Below the pieces are notes generated by a model that saw only the letters and a program-made list of their open reading frames with translations, did not search any database and had not been told where the DNA came from. Source: Dyella lipolytica (GTDB lineage: Bacteria; Pseudomonadota; Gammaproteobacteria; Xanthomonadales; Rhodanobacteraceae). From it: 64,000 nt of DNA. The stretch lies in contig NZ_BSNQ01000003.1 in NCBI RefSeq assembly GCF_030160075.1, positions 1,424,328 to 1,488,327 of the forward strand, read 5' to 3'. Both the position numbers and the translations under genes were made by a program. The stretch's first letter is position 1, and each line of letters opens with the position of its first letter. Shown here one piece after another: positions 43,924-53,220 of this stretch.

Positions 43924-46107
43924 TCAATACAACAATTCCTGTGCCTTGACGCGATCAGAGTGGCTCAACACCGGATTGGGTGGCGTTGGGCCATAGCCAA
44001 GCAGGTAGTCGATAGCGCGGAAGCCCTTGCTATCCGTCTGGTACGGATCAGCGCCACTAACCAGCAGCAATTTGATCGTGGATAGCGAGGCATTGGCAGC
44101 GGCATACATCAGCGCAGTGCGTCCATCATGATGCAGTAATGCGTCGTCGTTGGCCGGCCATGTCGTGGCATTGGGATTGGCATCACGCTGCAGCAACATG
44201 TGCACGCTTTGCCCCTGATTGAACTGCGCCGCTTCCATCAATGCCGTTTTGCCGATGGTGTTGCCGTCATTCACCGTCGCACCGTGGGCGAGCAGTAGAT
44301 CAAGTGCCTCGGGATAACCGCCGGAGGCGATCAGCAGCAACGGGTCGATACCGCCGAACTGCGCGCATCCCGCCAGAAGTTCGTCGCTGTGGTCGTCCTT
44401 GTCCAATGCCGCCTGTATCGCCAGCAATGGCGCGTGCTTGAGAAGCAGTACACGCGGCGAGGTGTCCGGCATCGACTGGCCGCAGTCACCTCCGAACACT
44501 AACGCAAAAAGTCCATTCCGCGCCGCTTGCATGCCTTGCTCATGAGACATGTGCATCGTGACGTAGTAGTCAGCCAGTTTTCGTTGAGCCGTTTCAAATT
44601 CGGCTATGAGGCGCAAGCTAATGCGGTAGTTGTTGAGCCCGAGGTAGCCCCAGTTCTGATACGGATAGTCCTGGACATTTGCGACGACGGGCAAAAGGAA
44701 GGACGCCGGATCGACCTTCAGCGCCGTCTCGGTGGAGTTCTGCTCCTTTTCGAAGCCATAAACCATGCTTCCACCGAAGTTGTCGATGAAATGGCCGTCA
44801 GCATTGGTCGCATCATCGCTGAACGTGGCTACCGCTTCGGTGGGGTAGCCGGCAGGGTCACCGGCTTCGTCGCAACCAGAGCGCGGCAGAAAGTTGTCCA
44901 TGTTGCTGCCATAGCGCGCCTGCGTAGCCGCCACCAGCGCGGGTCTGGCTTGCAGTACATCGCACGAAATGGCGTACTGAGACACGCTCCGGTCCTCACC
45001 CATTGATGCGAGAATGATTCGTGGCACCAGCGAATCGTCACTACCGTCGTAGGCGGTGATCGGGAATTCGCCAGTCGGCTTTTGATGCACATACGACTTG
45101 GCTTGTACGTCGTCGAGCAGATGCTGGATCTGTGCGTCGCGCGCCGGCGTGCGCGGGCGGAAGGCATGCAGGAACAGCGCATAATCCAGTTCGCCGCGCA
45201 GATCCTTTTCGGCAGCCTGCTTCAGCACGGGGTCGGCCGCGTCAGGATGCGTGGCCATGCTGGCGATAGCCACTTCGCGCGGACTCGGTGGCGACGGTTT
45301 GGATGGCGCGATGGCCGCATAGCACGTGCCATCGCGTGCGACACCATTTGGGCAGTCAGGCGTCTGGTGTGGCTTCAACAACCGGGGCGCGCCCGCAATG
45401 CCGACCAGTGACGTGATGGCCTGGTCATCACTGGGGCAATCCAGCAAGGGACCAGGCAAGCTTTTTAATGCATCCGCGTTGGCCGCGAAATCATTTTCGT
45501 GGCTATGCAAGGTGCGGCACGGCAGGCGCAGCCATAGGCCAGCCTGCGGTTGGGGGGTGCTACTGTGCATCCCTAGTTGGTCGTCCCGTTGTTCAGGACT
45601 CAAACCGCCGGTCTCGTAGTACAGCGCGGTGTCCACGATGCGGATTGCCGCCAGCAGATGCGGCAACGGTTGACTGGTACGGAGGACGTCAGCCAGGTGT
45701 GCGTTGTATGTCTCGTACATCGGCTTCTGCCACTGGGACATACCCTGCATTTTTTGCTGGGCGCTATCCACGGCGACGGTAAGCGCTTCGTTCATGCGTG
45801 TGCCGTCATGCTGCAAGTAGGCCGCATACGCATCCACGATGCTTTCCATAGGATCGCGACTGGCACCGGCGGGAACGGTGCGTCGTGGCTGGCCGGCGGC
45901 AATTCGGTCAAGGTCAGATTGGATGCGGATGAAAACGCGGTAAGGATCGTCGTAACCAGCTTTGCTGTCGCCGATTACCGCGCACCGTGCCGGTGTGGCA
46001 GCGCAAGTGACCGGTGCGGTTGGCACCGTACTACATGCCGCCAGTATCAACGCACCGGCACACGCTACCAACCGCAACGTAAGAACCGCTGAACATCTTC
46101 TGCCCAT
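43924..46107 (-). CDS. Ankyrin-repeat lipoprotein, 727 aa
   Basis: The N-terminus (VACAGALILAAC) is a lipoprotein signal with the lipid cysteine at 25. The middle (about 60-590) is a large domain with no match that I recognise, mostly helical. The last 130 residues hold ankyrin repeats: LLLIASGGYPEALDLLLAHGATVNDGNTIGKTALMEAAQFNQGQSVHMLLQRDANPN and GRTALMYAAANASLSTIKLLLVSGADPYQTDSKGFRAIDYLLG. Located outside the cytoplasm, its ankyrin end must bind a periplasmic or surface partner. AGGGGACGG precedes the ATG. Its 5' end is divergent from the autotransporter gene, with 356 bp between that contain copy 4 of the hairpin repeat and presumably both promoters. Confidence 0.8.
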   Translation of the reverse strand: MGRRCSAVLTLRLVACAGALILAACSTVPTAPVTCAATPARCAVIGDSKAGYDDPYRVFIRIQSDLDRIAAGQPRRTVPAGASRDPMESIVDAYAAYLQHDGTRMNEALTVAVDSAQQKMQGMSQWQKPMYETYNAHLADVLRTSQPLPHLLAAIRIVDTALYYETGGLSPEQRDDQLGMHSSTPQPQAGLWLRLPCRTLHSHENDFAANADALKSLPGPLLDCPSDDQAITSLVGIAGAPRLLKPHQTPDCPNGVARDGTCYAAIAPSKPSPPSPREVAIASMATHPDAADPVLKQAAEKDLRGELDYALFLHAFRPRTPARDAQIQHLLDDVQAKSYVHQKPTGEFPITAYDGSDDSLVPRIILASMGEDRSVSQYAISCDVLQARPALVAATQARYGSNMDNFLPRSGCDEAGDPAGYPTEAVATFSDDATNADGHFIDNFGGSMVYGFEKEQNSTETALKVDPASFLLPVVANVQDYPYQNWGYLGLNNYRISLRLIAEFETAQRKLADYYVTMHMSHEQGMQAARNGLFALVFGGDCGQSMPDTSPRVLLLKHAPLLAIQAALDKDDHSDELLAGCAQFGGIDPLLLIASGGYPEALDLLLAHGATVNDGNTIGKTALMEAAQFNQGQSVHMLLQRDANPNATTWPANDDALLHHDGRTALMYAAANASLSTIKLLLVSGADPYQTDSKGFRAIDYLLGYGPTPPNPVLSHSDRVKAQELLY

Positions 46108-46259
46108 ATCCGTCCCCTAAGACGTGCCTCCAATGCAGAAAGTATGTTGGCACAAGCACAGGGACAGGAGCTGCCAATAACATGGCAATTTAGTGCCGTC
46201 TATCGACAGCCCATATCGCGATATTTTCGTCGCTCAATTTTGCCGGTACTCATCCATCG

Positions 46260-46285
46260 TGTCCGCTTCGGGTCGATAGCGGACA
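46260..46285 (+). repeat. TGTCCGCTT-type hairpin repeat, copy 4
   Basis: Arms TGTCCGCT/AGCGGACA around TCGGGTCGAT. It lies in the 356-bp divergent region between the ankyrin lipoprotein and the autotransporter; nothing else is evident in that gap. Confidence 0.75.
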
Positions 46286-46463
46286 TACACCCTTGCGCTC
46301 AAAGCGCCAGAAGAAGTCGAAACCTCGCACTCTTCCGTCCCCGTCGATCAATTTATCCACCGCGTACTATGCGCATGCCATCGTCGCATACCCCCGAAAC
46401 CGGGGGTGCCTGCCTGATTTATCGCGAACACAATCACAGTCCTTGAAATGCGGGAACAGGGGC

Positions 46464-49400
46464 ATGAGCGCCATGTGCGGTATCGGGACGCGGCGAGTTT
46501 GGCGTGGGCTAAGTTGGCTTGCACTGTTGGGCATGTTGGGCTTGTCCGGCTTGGCCCAGGCTTCACCGGGATGCCAGGCGCTCAATGGGCTATCCGGCAC
46601 CATACCCGGATACGGATACGTCCAACTACTGACCAACAGCCAGCAGGTCAATCAAGGTGACTTAGTAACGTTGACCACGTCGGGCCAGATTTTCTACGGT
46701 GGCTCCTTCCTGCAAATGATGGCCAACGGCAATACCGTCTCCGGCAGCGAGAATAATTCGGGGGCGGGAGCCGATAACCTCACGAACAACCTTGGCAGCC
46801 CGGCTACGTACAGCATTACCTGCACATCCGCCGGCGCCACGATATCGGGTGTCAGCCCGTCTTCGGCAACTGCCGGCAGTTCCGTCGTCATTTCCGGTTC
46901 CGGTTTCTGGGGTGCTTCGCAGGTACTTTTTGGTGCCACGCCGGCCGCCGCGTTCACCGTCAGCTATGGCGCCACTCCGATCATCAATGCAACGGTGCCT
47001 AACGGTTCGGGCACGGTGACAATCACCGTAGTCACCGATGCGGGTACCTACACCGGCGGGTCGTTCACGTTTGCCGCGCCCACTGCCAACGCCTCAAGCA
47101 CGAGCGTAGCGTTCGACAGCAGCAACAATGCTGTTTCCTTGAACGTCAGCGGTAATCCCACATCAGTAGCCGTGACAAGCGCACCCTCGCACGGCACGGT
47201 GAAAGCCAACGGCACGTCGATGACGTATTCGCCGGCTGCCAACTACGTGGGATCGGACAGCTTTACCTACACGGCCAGCAATGCTGCCGGCACGTCGACG
47301 CCCGCCACGGTAACGATTACCGTCAATCCACCTCCGATTCCCACGGTGACTGGCGTATCGGCAACGACGCCGTATAACGCGGCGACGAACATCAACCTGG
47401 CGAGTGCGGTGGCGGGATTGGATATCACCGGTGTCGCGATTGCCAGCAATCCAAGCCATGGCACGGTGAGTGTGTCGGGTGAAACGATCACCTACACGCC
47501 ATCCGCGACGTTCTATGGCGGCACAGACAGCTTCACCTATACCGCGACCAATCCAGGCGGAACCTCCTCGCCAGCAACGGTTACGGTAACGGTGGGCACG
47601 GTAAACGCACCTACCGTCAACGCCGCATCGGCGACGATCCCCTACAACACGGCCGCCAGTATCAACCTGGCGAGTTCCATTTCGGGATTGGACATCACCG
47701 CTGTCAACATCACCGGAAATCCGAGTCATGGCACGGTAAGCGTGTCGGGCGAAACGGTGACTTACACACCTTCCGCGACGTTCTACGGCGGCAGCGATAC
47801 CTTTGCTTATACGGCGACGAATCCGGGCGGAACCTCTTTGCCTGCGACGGTTACCGTGACGGTGGGTGTGGTGGCGGCGCCCACGGTGACCGCCAAATCG
47901 GTCACGACGCCGTATGACACGGCAACAAGCATCAATCTGGCGAGTGCCATTTCGGGAACAGACGTCACCGGCGTCACCGTCGCCAGCAACCCAAGTCATG
48001 GCACGGTGAGTGTGTCGGGCGAAACGATCACGTACATGCCATCCGCAACGTTCTATGGCGGTACCGATACGTTTACTTATGCAGCCACGAATCCGGGCGG
48101 GAATTCGGCGCCCGCAACGATCACGATCACCGTGACGCCGCTGAGCACACCGGCCGCGGCAGCACTCTCCGTGGCCACCACGAAAGGTGCATCCGTGCTT
48201 ATCGATGCGGCTGCCGAGGCCACCGGCACGCAACCCCTCACCGGTGTCAATGTGGCGACGCAGCCGGCGCACGGAACCGCCACCGCCAGCGGCGAGCAGA
48301 TTGTCTATACACCCGCCGCCGGCTTCGTGGGCACGGACACTTTCAGCTATCAGCTGAGCAATCACTTTGGTGCATCGACGCCTGGCACCATTACCGTGAC
48401 GGTCACCGCAGCAGGCAGCACCGCCGGCTTGAGCCAAACCGTCACGACGCAGTCGGGCACTCCTGTATCGGTGAATCTGGCCCGTGTGGCACCGGGCACT
48501 TACGTGTCGTCGGCGTTGTTGGGGTTGTCGCCCGCCAGTGCCGGCAGCGTAACAATGAGCCAGCCCGCCACGCTGACATTCACGCCTACCACGACGTTCC
48601 ACGGGCTGGTACAGATCACCACGGTAATGATCGCATCCAACGGACATTCGCAGATGGAGGACGTGCTGGTGCTGGTGAGCAACCAGCCCGATCCATCACG
48701 GAATCCGGATGTGCTTGGTCTGGTCGAAGCACAGGCGATGCAGGCCGAACGCTTCGCGCAGAACCAGCTCGGCAACATTCAAAGCCGCCTGGACAGTTTG
48801 CACGATGGAAACGGAACGGCGCGTTTCAGCAACAACCTGTCCATCAGTCTGGATGGCAAACCGCTGCAAGGAACTGCCGGTGCGATCGCGAATAGCACGC
48901 GCGCATCGGCGCCTGGCAGCGCATCGTCATTCGCCGACATGCGCCCTGGTATCGGTGCTGGCGAAAGCAGCGATGGCACGCCGGCTCCGACAGGCACGAT
49001 GCGTCAAGGCGATACACGCACGACCAACGCGGAAGCTTCTTCAGGCCTGGGCTTATGGATCAACGGCACGGCCAACTTCGGTGCATTCGATGCGTATCGG
49101 CAAGCGGCAGGCTTCGATTCGGACAACATCGCGGTGAACACGGGCGTTGATCAACGCATCGGTCAGCACGCACTGATCGGCATCAGTGTCGGCTACAACC
49201 ACGACAACAGCGACATCGGCAACGACGGCACGCGCAGCGTGGCGCAAGGCTACAGCGCCGCTATCTATGGCAGCTATCAACCGGCTGCGCATGTGTACGT
49301 CGACGGTGTTCTGGGTGGCGGTGGCCTGAGTTTCGACAGCAACCGCTTTGCAGCGGACAGCGGCACCGATCTCCTAGGTCATCGCAACGGCAACCAGTGG

Positions 49401-49877
49401 TTTGCGTCGCTTACGGCGGGCTACGAATACCAGACTGGTGCATGGACGATGTCGCCGTATGGCCGACTGGCCTGGTCGCTGTCTTCGCTCAACAGCTATT
49501 CGGAAAGCGGCGATGCCGCCGACGCACTGACCTATGGCATGCAAACGATACGCACGTCGCAGGCGATAGCGGGTGTCCGTGCAAGCGGCAAGATTCCATG
49601 GCGCGATGCGCTGCTCATACCGCATGTACGTCTGGAAGTTGGTCACGATTTCCAGGGAACCAGCGACACGACGCTGAGCTATGCGTTCGTGCCGTCGGCA
49701 GGTTCCTGGAATGTGCTGACGAATCCGTATTCGGCGAGCGGCACCAGCGTGCAGGCGGCTTTCGGTGGCGACCTGCAGCTATGGAACCATCTGCTGATCA
49801 CCACCGAATACGAATACATGCTGATGCCGCATGCGCACGACCAGAGCATACAGCTCGGCGTAAAGAAGCAGTTCTAG
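46464..49877 (+). CDS. Autotransporter with Ig-like repeats (probable surface adhesin)
   Basis: A type V secreted protein of 1137 residues. The signal peptide is WRGLSWLALLGMLGLSGLAQAS. An IPT/TIG-like domain (GVSPSSATAGSSVVISGSGFWGASQVLFG, about 125-210) is followed by about five bacterial Ig/cadherin-like repeats of 90 residues, each with SHGTVSVSGETITYTPSATFYGGTDSFTYTATNPGG. The C-terminus (about 850-1137) is the autotransporter beta-barrel (GLWINGTANFGAFDAYRQAAGFDSDNIAVNTGVDQRIG to LGVKKQF, ending in the required Phe). The repeats probably make a long stalk for adhesion. Start ATG 46464 has AGGGG before it; the upstream frame is not real. Its stop overlaps by 4 bp the convergent histidine kinase gene. 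Confidence 0.9.
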   Translation: MSAMCGIGTRRVWRGLSWLALLGMLGLSGLAQASPGCQALNGLSGTIPGYGYVQLLTNSQQVNQGDLVTLTTSGQIFYGGSFLQMMANGNTVSGSENNSGAGADNLTNNLGSPATYSITCTSAGATISGVSPSSATAGSSVVISGSGFWGASQVLFGATPAAAFTVSYGATPIINATVPNGSGTVTITVVTDAGTYTGGSFTFAAPTANASSTSVAFDSSNNAVSLNVSGNPTSVAVTSAPSHGTVKANGTSMTYSPAANYVGSDSFTYTASNAAGTSTPATVTITVNPPPIPTVTGVSATTPYNAATNINLASAVAGLDITGVAIASNPSHGTVSVSGETITYTPSATFYGGTDSFTYTATNPGGTSSPATVTVTVGTVNAPTVNAASATIPYNTAASINLASSISGLDITAVNITGNPSHGTVSVSGETVTYTPSATFYGGSDTFAYTATNPGGTSLPATVTVTVGVVAAPTVTAKSVTTPYDTATSINLASAISGTDVTGVTVASNPSHGTVSVSGETITYMPSATFYGGTDTFTYAATNPGGNSAPATITITVTPLSTPAAAALSVATTKGASVLIDAAAEATGTQPLTGVNVATQPAHGTATASGEQIVYTPAAGFVGTDTFSYQLSNHFGASTPGTITVTVTAAGSTAGLSQTVTTQSGTPVSVNLARVAPGTYVSSALLGLSPASAGSVTMSQPATLTFTPTTTFHGLVQITTVMIASNGHSQMEDVLVLVSNQPDPSRNPDVLGLVEAQAMQAERFAQNQLGNIQSRLDSLHDGNGTARFSNNLSISLDGKPLQGTAGAIANSTRASAPGSASSFADMRPGIGAGESSDGTPAPTGTMRQGDTRTTNAEASSGLGLWINGTANFGAFDAYRQAAGFDSDNIAVNTGVDQRIGQHALIGISVGYNHDNSDIGNDGTRSVAQGYSAAIYGSYQPAAHVYVDGVLGGGGLSFDSNRFAADSGTDLLGHRNGNQWFASLTAGYEYQTGAWTMSPYGRLAWSLSSLNSYSESGDAADALTYGMQTIRTSQAIAGVRASGKIPWRDALLIPHVRLEVGHDFQGTSDTTLSYAFVPSAGSWNVLTNPYSASGTSVQAAFGGDLQLWNHLLITTEYEYMLMPHAHDQSIQLGVKKQF
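47341..48140 (+). repeat. Three 270-bp coding repeats within the autotransporter
   Basis: The segment GCACGGTGAG (GCACGGTAAG in the second unit) recurs at 47461, 47731 and 48001, exactly 270 bp apart, and the surrounding 270 bp are very alike at the DNA level. Each unit encodes one 90-residue Ig-like domain. Flanking units (47180-47340, 48141-48400) are related only at the protein level. Confidence 0.9.
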
Positions 49878-51718
49878 ACCAGCGGGGAGAGCGGCGCGTC
49901 GAAGCTCAGGCGCGTGCCCTCCCCCGGCGATGACGTTATCTGCAAGGTGGCTCCGAGTCGGCCAGCACGAACGCGCAGGCTCGGCAGTCCTGCGCCCGGC
50001 GAAGTCAGATTGCCTGGATCGAAACCGCTGCCGTCATCGTGCACGTCAACGCTCAGATGTTCGCCCTCGCGCCGAATGCACACATGCACCTGCGATGCGC
50101 TGCTGTGCTTGAGCACGTTGGTCAAGGCTTCCTGCAGAAAGCGCAGCAACTCCAGCACGCGCATGGCACCCAGGCTTAGGTCTTCCACTCCGTCCACCGT
50201 CCATTGGCTGTCGATGGCGATCGCTTCAAAGCGTTGACTCCAGCGATGCCGCAACGGCGCGATGAGTCCGGTCAGATCGGTGTCGCGCTCATGCGTCGTC
50301 GTGTCGATGATCAGACGCAGATCGTCCCGCAACTCTTTCAGGGTAGTGACGACTTGTGCAGGCCCGGGCTGACGGCGCGGATCTTCCAGCGTGGAAATGG
50401 CTGCGAGCAGGCTGCCGCCGAAGCCGTCGTGCAGGTCGCGAACGAGATTGAGGCGCTCTCCGATGCGGGCGTTGTTCAAGGCCAGGTCGTGCTCACGCTT
50501 GAGCGTTTCCGTCAATTGATGCGTGGCAGCGTTCACTTCGCGCTGCAGTTCCACGTTGAAGTTTTCCGCCCGTCGCATGGCCACCGCGAAACGATAGGCG
50601 AGCGCGGAACCCATGCCGATGATCGTAAGCGGCGAAGTGACTGCCAGCAGATAGTTGTCGCTGTGAATGACGCTTAAAAACAGCAGCATGTCATGCGCGG
50701 ATACGACCAAGGGAATCAACAGGCTGCCGGCCAGCGCGTAGTAGTCCGCGCGCGGATGCCTTAGCGCATAACCCATGAACCAGAAGATGGACGCGTAATA
50801 CGTGCTGCAACCGAAGACAATGGGCACAGTGCGATAGCGCCCTGTCCACTGGGGACATAGCAGCGCAAACACAAATAGTGCCATGCAAAACATCAGCATG
50901 ATTCGCTCGGTACGTCGCCATTGGTAGCCCGCGTAGCGGAGCAGAAATATCGCGAACGTTACCGTCGATATGACATAGAACGCCGCGTTGAGGGCCTCCC
51001 AGACATCGGTGTTGTCGAATGGCCACGGGCTGGAGGCGACAAAATTGAACGAGTACAGCGACCAGAACACGGTGCACAGCGCGTACCAGCCATAGTAGGC
51101 ATCCTTGCGCCGCAACAGCCAAAGGATAAAGAACAGCCCGCCGAATACCAGGCCGACGGATTGATCGAACAACTGCACGTTGTAGCGCCAGAACTCGCCA
51201 CGGCGTTGCTGTGCCAGCACCGAAGCAGGATTTCCAATCGTCACGGTGCCGAATCCCGGCTGGTAAGCGGCCAACCCCGATACACGCACCAGCAACGTGT
51301 TTTGTCCCGGGCGAAGCAGCGGCTTGTCGAGCAAAAAGTATTGCGGCCGGATCCAGCTGCGTGAAAGCGGTTCGGTTAGATGGGTGTCGCTGTAAATCAG
51401 ACTGCCGTTGACGTAGACGGCATACGCCGAATTGACGTAATCGACGAGCAAGCCCGCCGGCTGATCGGCGCTGGTCTGATTCCAGTGCAGCCGATACCAC
51501 ACTACGCCGTCGTGTTGCGGCCAGCGCGCATCCCACAAATCCATCAGCTTGACGGGCGTCCAACCATCGACCGGTGGCGCCTCAGAGTGCCAGTCGGCGG
51601 GCGCCGCCTCGGCGGACTTCAGTTCAATGGTTGCATTGGATGTTGATAGTGTCTGCCCGGCGGCGTCCGTAGAGACCAGCATCATGCAGGCGAGCAACAG
51701 AACGAAAACCATACGCAT
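49874..51718 (-). CDS. Sensor histidine kinase with 7TMR-DISM input domain
   Basis: A 614-residue membrane kinase. After a signal peptide comes a periplasmic jelly-roll domain (7TMR-DISMED2-like, about 40-180; VVWYRLHWNQTSADQPAGLLVDYVNSAYAVYVNG), then seven membrane helices (about 185-385). The cytoplasmic part has a HisKA_3 dimerisation domain with LNLVRDLHDGFGGSL (the phosphorylated His at about 425) and a HATPase_c domain with DDGSGFDPGN and GAGLPSLRVRAGRLGATLQ. Such kinases bind carbohydrates or small ligands outside the cell. The response regulator gene is 2 bp away upstream. Its end overlaps the autotransporter gene, so this pair is the likely controller of the adhesin. Confidence 0.92.
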   Translation of the reverse strand: MRMVFVLLLACMMLVSTDAAGQTLSTSNATIELKSAEAAPADWHSEAPPVDGWTPVKLMDLWDARWPQHDGVVWYRLHWNQTSADQPAGLLVDYVNSAYAVYVNGSLIYSDTHLTEPLSRSWIRPQYFLLDKPLLRPGQNTLLVRVSGLAAYQPGFGTVTIGNPASVLAQQRRGEFWRYNVQLFDQSVGLVFGGLFFILWLLRRKDAYYGWYALCTVFWSLYSFNFVASSPWPFDNTDVWEALNAAFYVISTVTFAIFLLRYAGYQWRRTERIMLMFCMALFVFALLCPQWTGRYRTVPIVFGCSTYYASIFWFMGYALRHPRADYYALAGSLLIPLVVSAHDMLLFLSVIHSDNYLLAVTSPLTIIGMGSALAYRFAVAMRRAENFNVELQREVNAATHQLTETLKREHDLALNNARIGERLNLVRDLHDGFGGSLLAAISTLEDPRRQPGPAQVVTTLKELRDDLRLIIDTTTHERDTDLTGLIAPLRHRWSQRFEAIAIDSQWTVDGVEDLSLGAMRVLELLRFLQEALTNVLKHSSASQVHVCIRREGEHLSVDVHDDGSGFDPGNLTSPGAGLPSLRVRAGRLGATLQITSSPGEGTRLSFDAPLSPLV

Positions 51719-51720
51719 GC

Positions 51721-52419
51721 TTACAGCAACCCCATGGCCTTGGCTTCGAATACCGCGGCAGTACGCGAGCTCACTGCCAGTTTGCGATAGATGCTCTTCG
51801 TATAGCCTTCGATAGTGAAGCGCGAGAGCCCGGTAAGATGGGCGATCTCGCGATTGCTGAATCCACGTGCCACGAATTGCAGAATTTCCGACTCACGCTC
51901 CGACAGCGCGGTGTCGTTCTTGGATGACGATTCGGCAGAAGTAAGCGGCGGCGTGAGTGGTTCCGTCGACGCGAGCGAAATGAACGCGAGGATGCGGCGC
52001 GCGATGAGCGGATCGATCAATGCCCCGCCGCGACGAATGCTTTGCAATGCGGAGCGAAGCTCGGCATCGTCCCGCTCTTTCATCAGATACCCGACAGCGC
52101 CGGATCGAAGTGCCGCTAACACTACTTCTTCGTGCCCCCACGCCGAGATGGCCACGGTGCTCGTGTCGGGATGCTGCTTCGCGACCCAGCTGATCAGTTC
52201 GAGTCCATTGCCATCGGGAAGTCCAATATCGATGAGCGCGAGACGAGGCTCGGATGCCGAGACGGCGGTTTTGGCGCCAGCGACGCTATCTGCAACCGTA
52301 ACGCAGTCAGTCGAACCGACCAGTTCAAGCAACAGTTTAACGAGGCGTCGCTGCGTAGGCTCATCGTCTTCGACGATCAGCACACGATCGAATGCAATGT
52401 GATCCCCTGTAGAAGCCAT
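51721..52419 (-). CDS. LuxR/NarL-type response regulator
   Basis: A 232-residue protein with an N-terminal receiver (VLIVEDDE and the phosphorylated Asp64 in LALIDIGLPDGNGLELI) and a C-terminal helix-turn-helix (LSERESEILQFVARGFSNREIAHLTGLSRFTIEGYTKSIYRKLAVSSRTAAVFEA). The kinase gene begins 2 bp after its stop, so both are made from one transcript, regulator first. The HisKA_3/NarL combination is a known matched pair. Targets probably include the adjacent autotransporter; this is inference. Confidence 0.92.
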   Translation of the reverse strand: MASTGDHIAFDRVLIVEDDEPTQRRLVKLLLELVGSTDCVTVADSVAGAKTAVSASEPRLALIDIGLPDGNGLELISWVAKQHPDTSTVAISAWGHEEVVLAALRSGAVGYLMKERDDAELRSALQSIRRGGALIDPLIARRILAFISLASTEPLTPPLTSAESSSKNDTALSERESEILQFVARGFSNREIAHLTGLSRFTIEGYTKSIYRKLAVSSRTAAVFEAKAMGLL

Positions 52420-52459
52420 GCCCCCAACCCCTGACTACTTCCGAGGCGATGTTAAACGA

Positions 52460-52870
52460 TCACAAGGCGAGACGCTGCCGCAGATCCTTGCAGCGAGCCT
52501 CCAAACCCACCAGGGCGAGTCTGTCTCGGCCCACGAACAAGTAGTGGTGCGCATCGGGGGACCATTTATCGACATCGGCGAACTCCTCGCCAAATGCGCG
52601 AGCACATGCAAGGTTGTTGGTTTGCCAGATTTTCAGACCCGGGTGGACAACCAAAAACGGATGGTGCTCGTCCCAGCGATGACCGGCCAGCGTCCCATCA
52701 CGATGCAGTGCAATCAGCGCCTCGACCGACTCCCGGGCCGCCATCCCATCATGCAGACGCCCCTCGATCAAAAGAGGGTCCAGCATATCCACGATGAAAT
52801 CACGGAAGTGCCGAGCACGGGCTTTGTCTTCGTCCGAGGGCGGGGTAGCGGTGGCGATAGGTGCGGTCAT
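52460..52870 (-). CDS. Hypothetical protein, 136 aa
   Basis: Unrecognised soluble protein. It contains HFRDFIVDMLDPLLIEGRLHDGMAARESVEALIALHRDGTLAGHRWDEHHPFLVVHPG, with acidic and histidine residues that could form a metal site, but no known motif. AAGGAGG before ATG 52870 is a strong site and fixes the start. It is upstream of the two-component genes, 40 bp away on the same strand, and may be part of the same transcript. Confidence 0.6.
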   Translation of the reverse strand: MTAPIATATPPSDEDKARARHFRDFIVDMLDPLLIEGRLHDGMAARESVEALIALHRDGTLAGHRWDEHHPFLVVHPGLKIWQTNNLACARAFGEEFADVDKWSPDAHHYLFVGRDRLALVGLEARCKDLRQRLAL

Positions 52871-53091
52871 AAGCGGCCTCCTTGGTCTACCTGGAGCCAC
52901 TATAGAGTTGTATTGGGGCGGAGAAACAGGGACTCGTGCTGATTTCGAGTACCCCAACGGATTCAGTGCACAGATCTCGATGCCAAGATCAGCGATCACC
53001 CAGGGCAAGGGGGGGTACCGCAACCATTCGATGCCCCGTCACAGTCAAAACGGCCCAGGTTCGCTATGCTCCAGGAACGGCGTCGCGTTCA

Positions 53092-53170
53092 CTCCCGGGT
53101 TTGAAGGAAATGAACCCGACCCTGTTTCAAAAGTCGACCCGTCCCCTGTTTTGATGCGGAAGCCCGGGAG
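53092..53170. repeat. Possible REP-type remnant before the GH30 gene
   Basis: CTCCCGGG (53092-53099) and CCCGGGAG (53163-53170) close a stretch containing AAATGAACCCGACCCTGTTT and GTCGACCCGTCCCCTGTTTT. Short runs of this kind (GGGTCGGGTTC, GGGGACGGGTCGAC) are common around REP-associated transposases. Low confidence. The rest of the 52871-53220 gap shows no gene. Confidence 0.3.
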
Positions 53171-53220
53171 CTTCGTGATCCAAGTGAACTGCAACATGAG
53201 CGATGGGCATTCTGCACGCC

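Noticed and set aside
43807-44085. Short protein beginning with VRFGSKAD-type peptides
   Set aside because: Comes from reading through the dispersed hairpin repeat; the same false peptides occur at the other copies.
47341-48140. CRISPR-like array
   Set aside because: The regular repeats are long (270 bp), lie within an open frame and encode Ig-like domains.
47163-48647. 494-residue minus-strand frame in the autotransporter repeats
   Set aside because: It mirrors the repeated DNA units; the translation is Arg/Gly/Cys-rich and biologically implausible.
53092-53170. Intact transposon next to the GH30 gene
   Set aside because: No transposase frame and no target duplications; at best a remnant.
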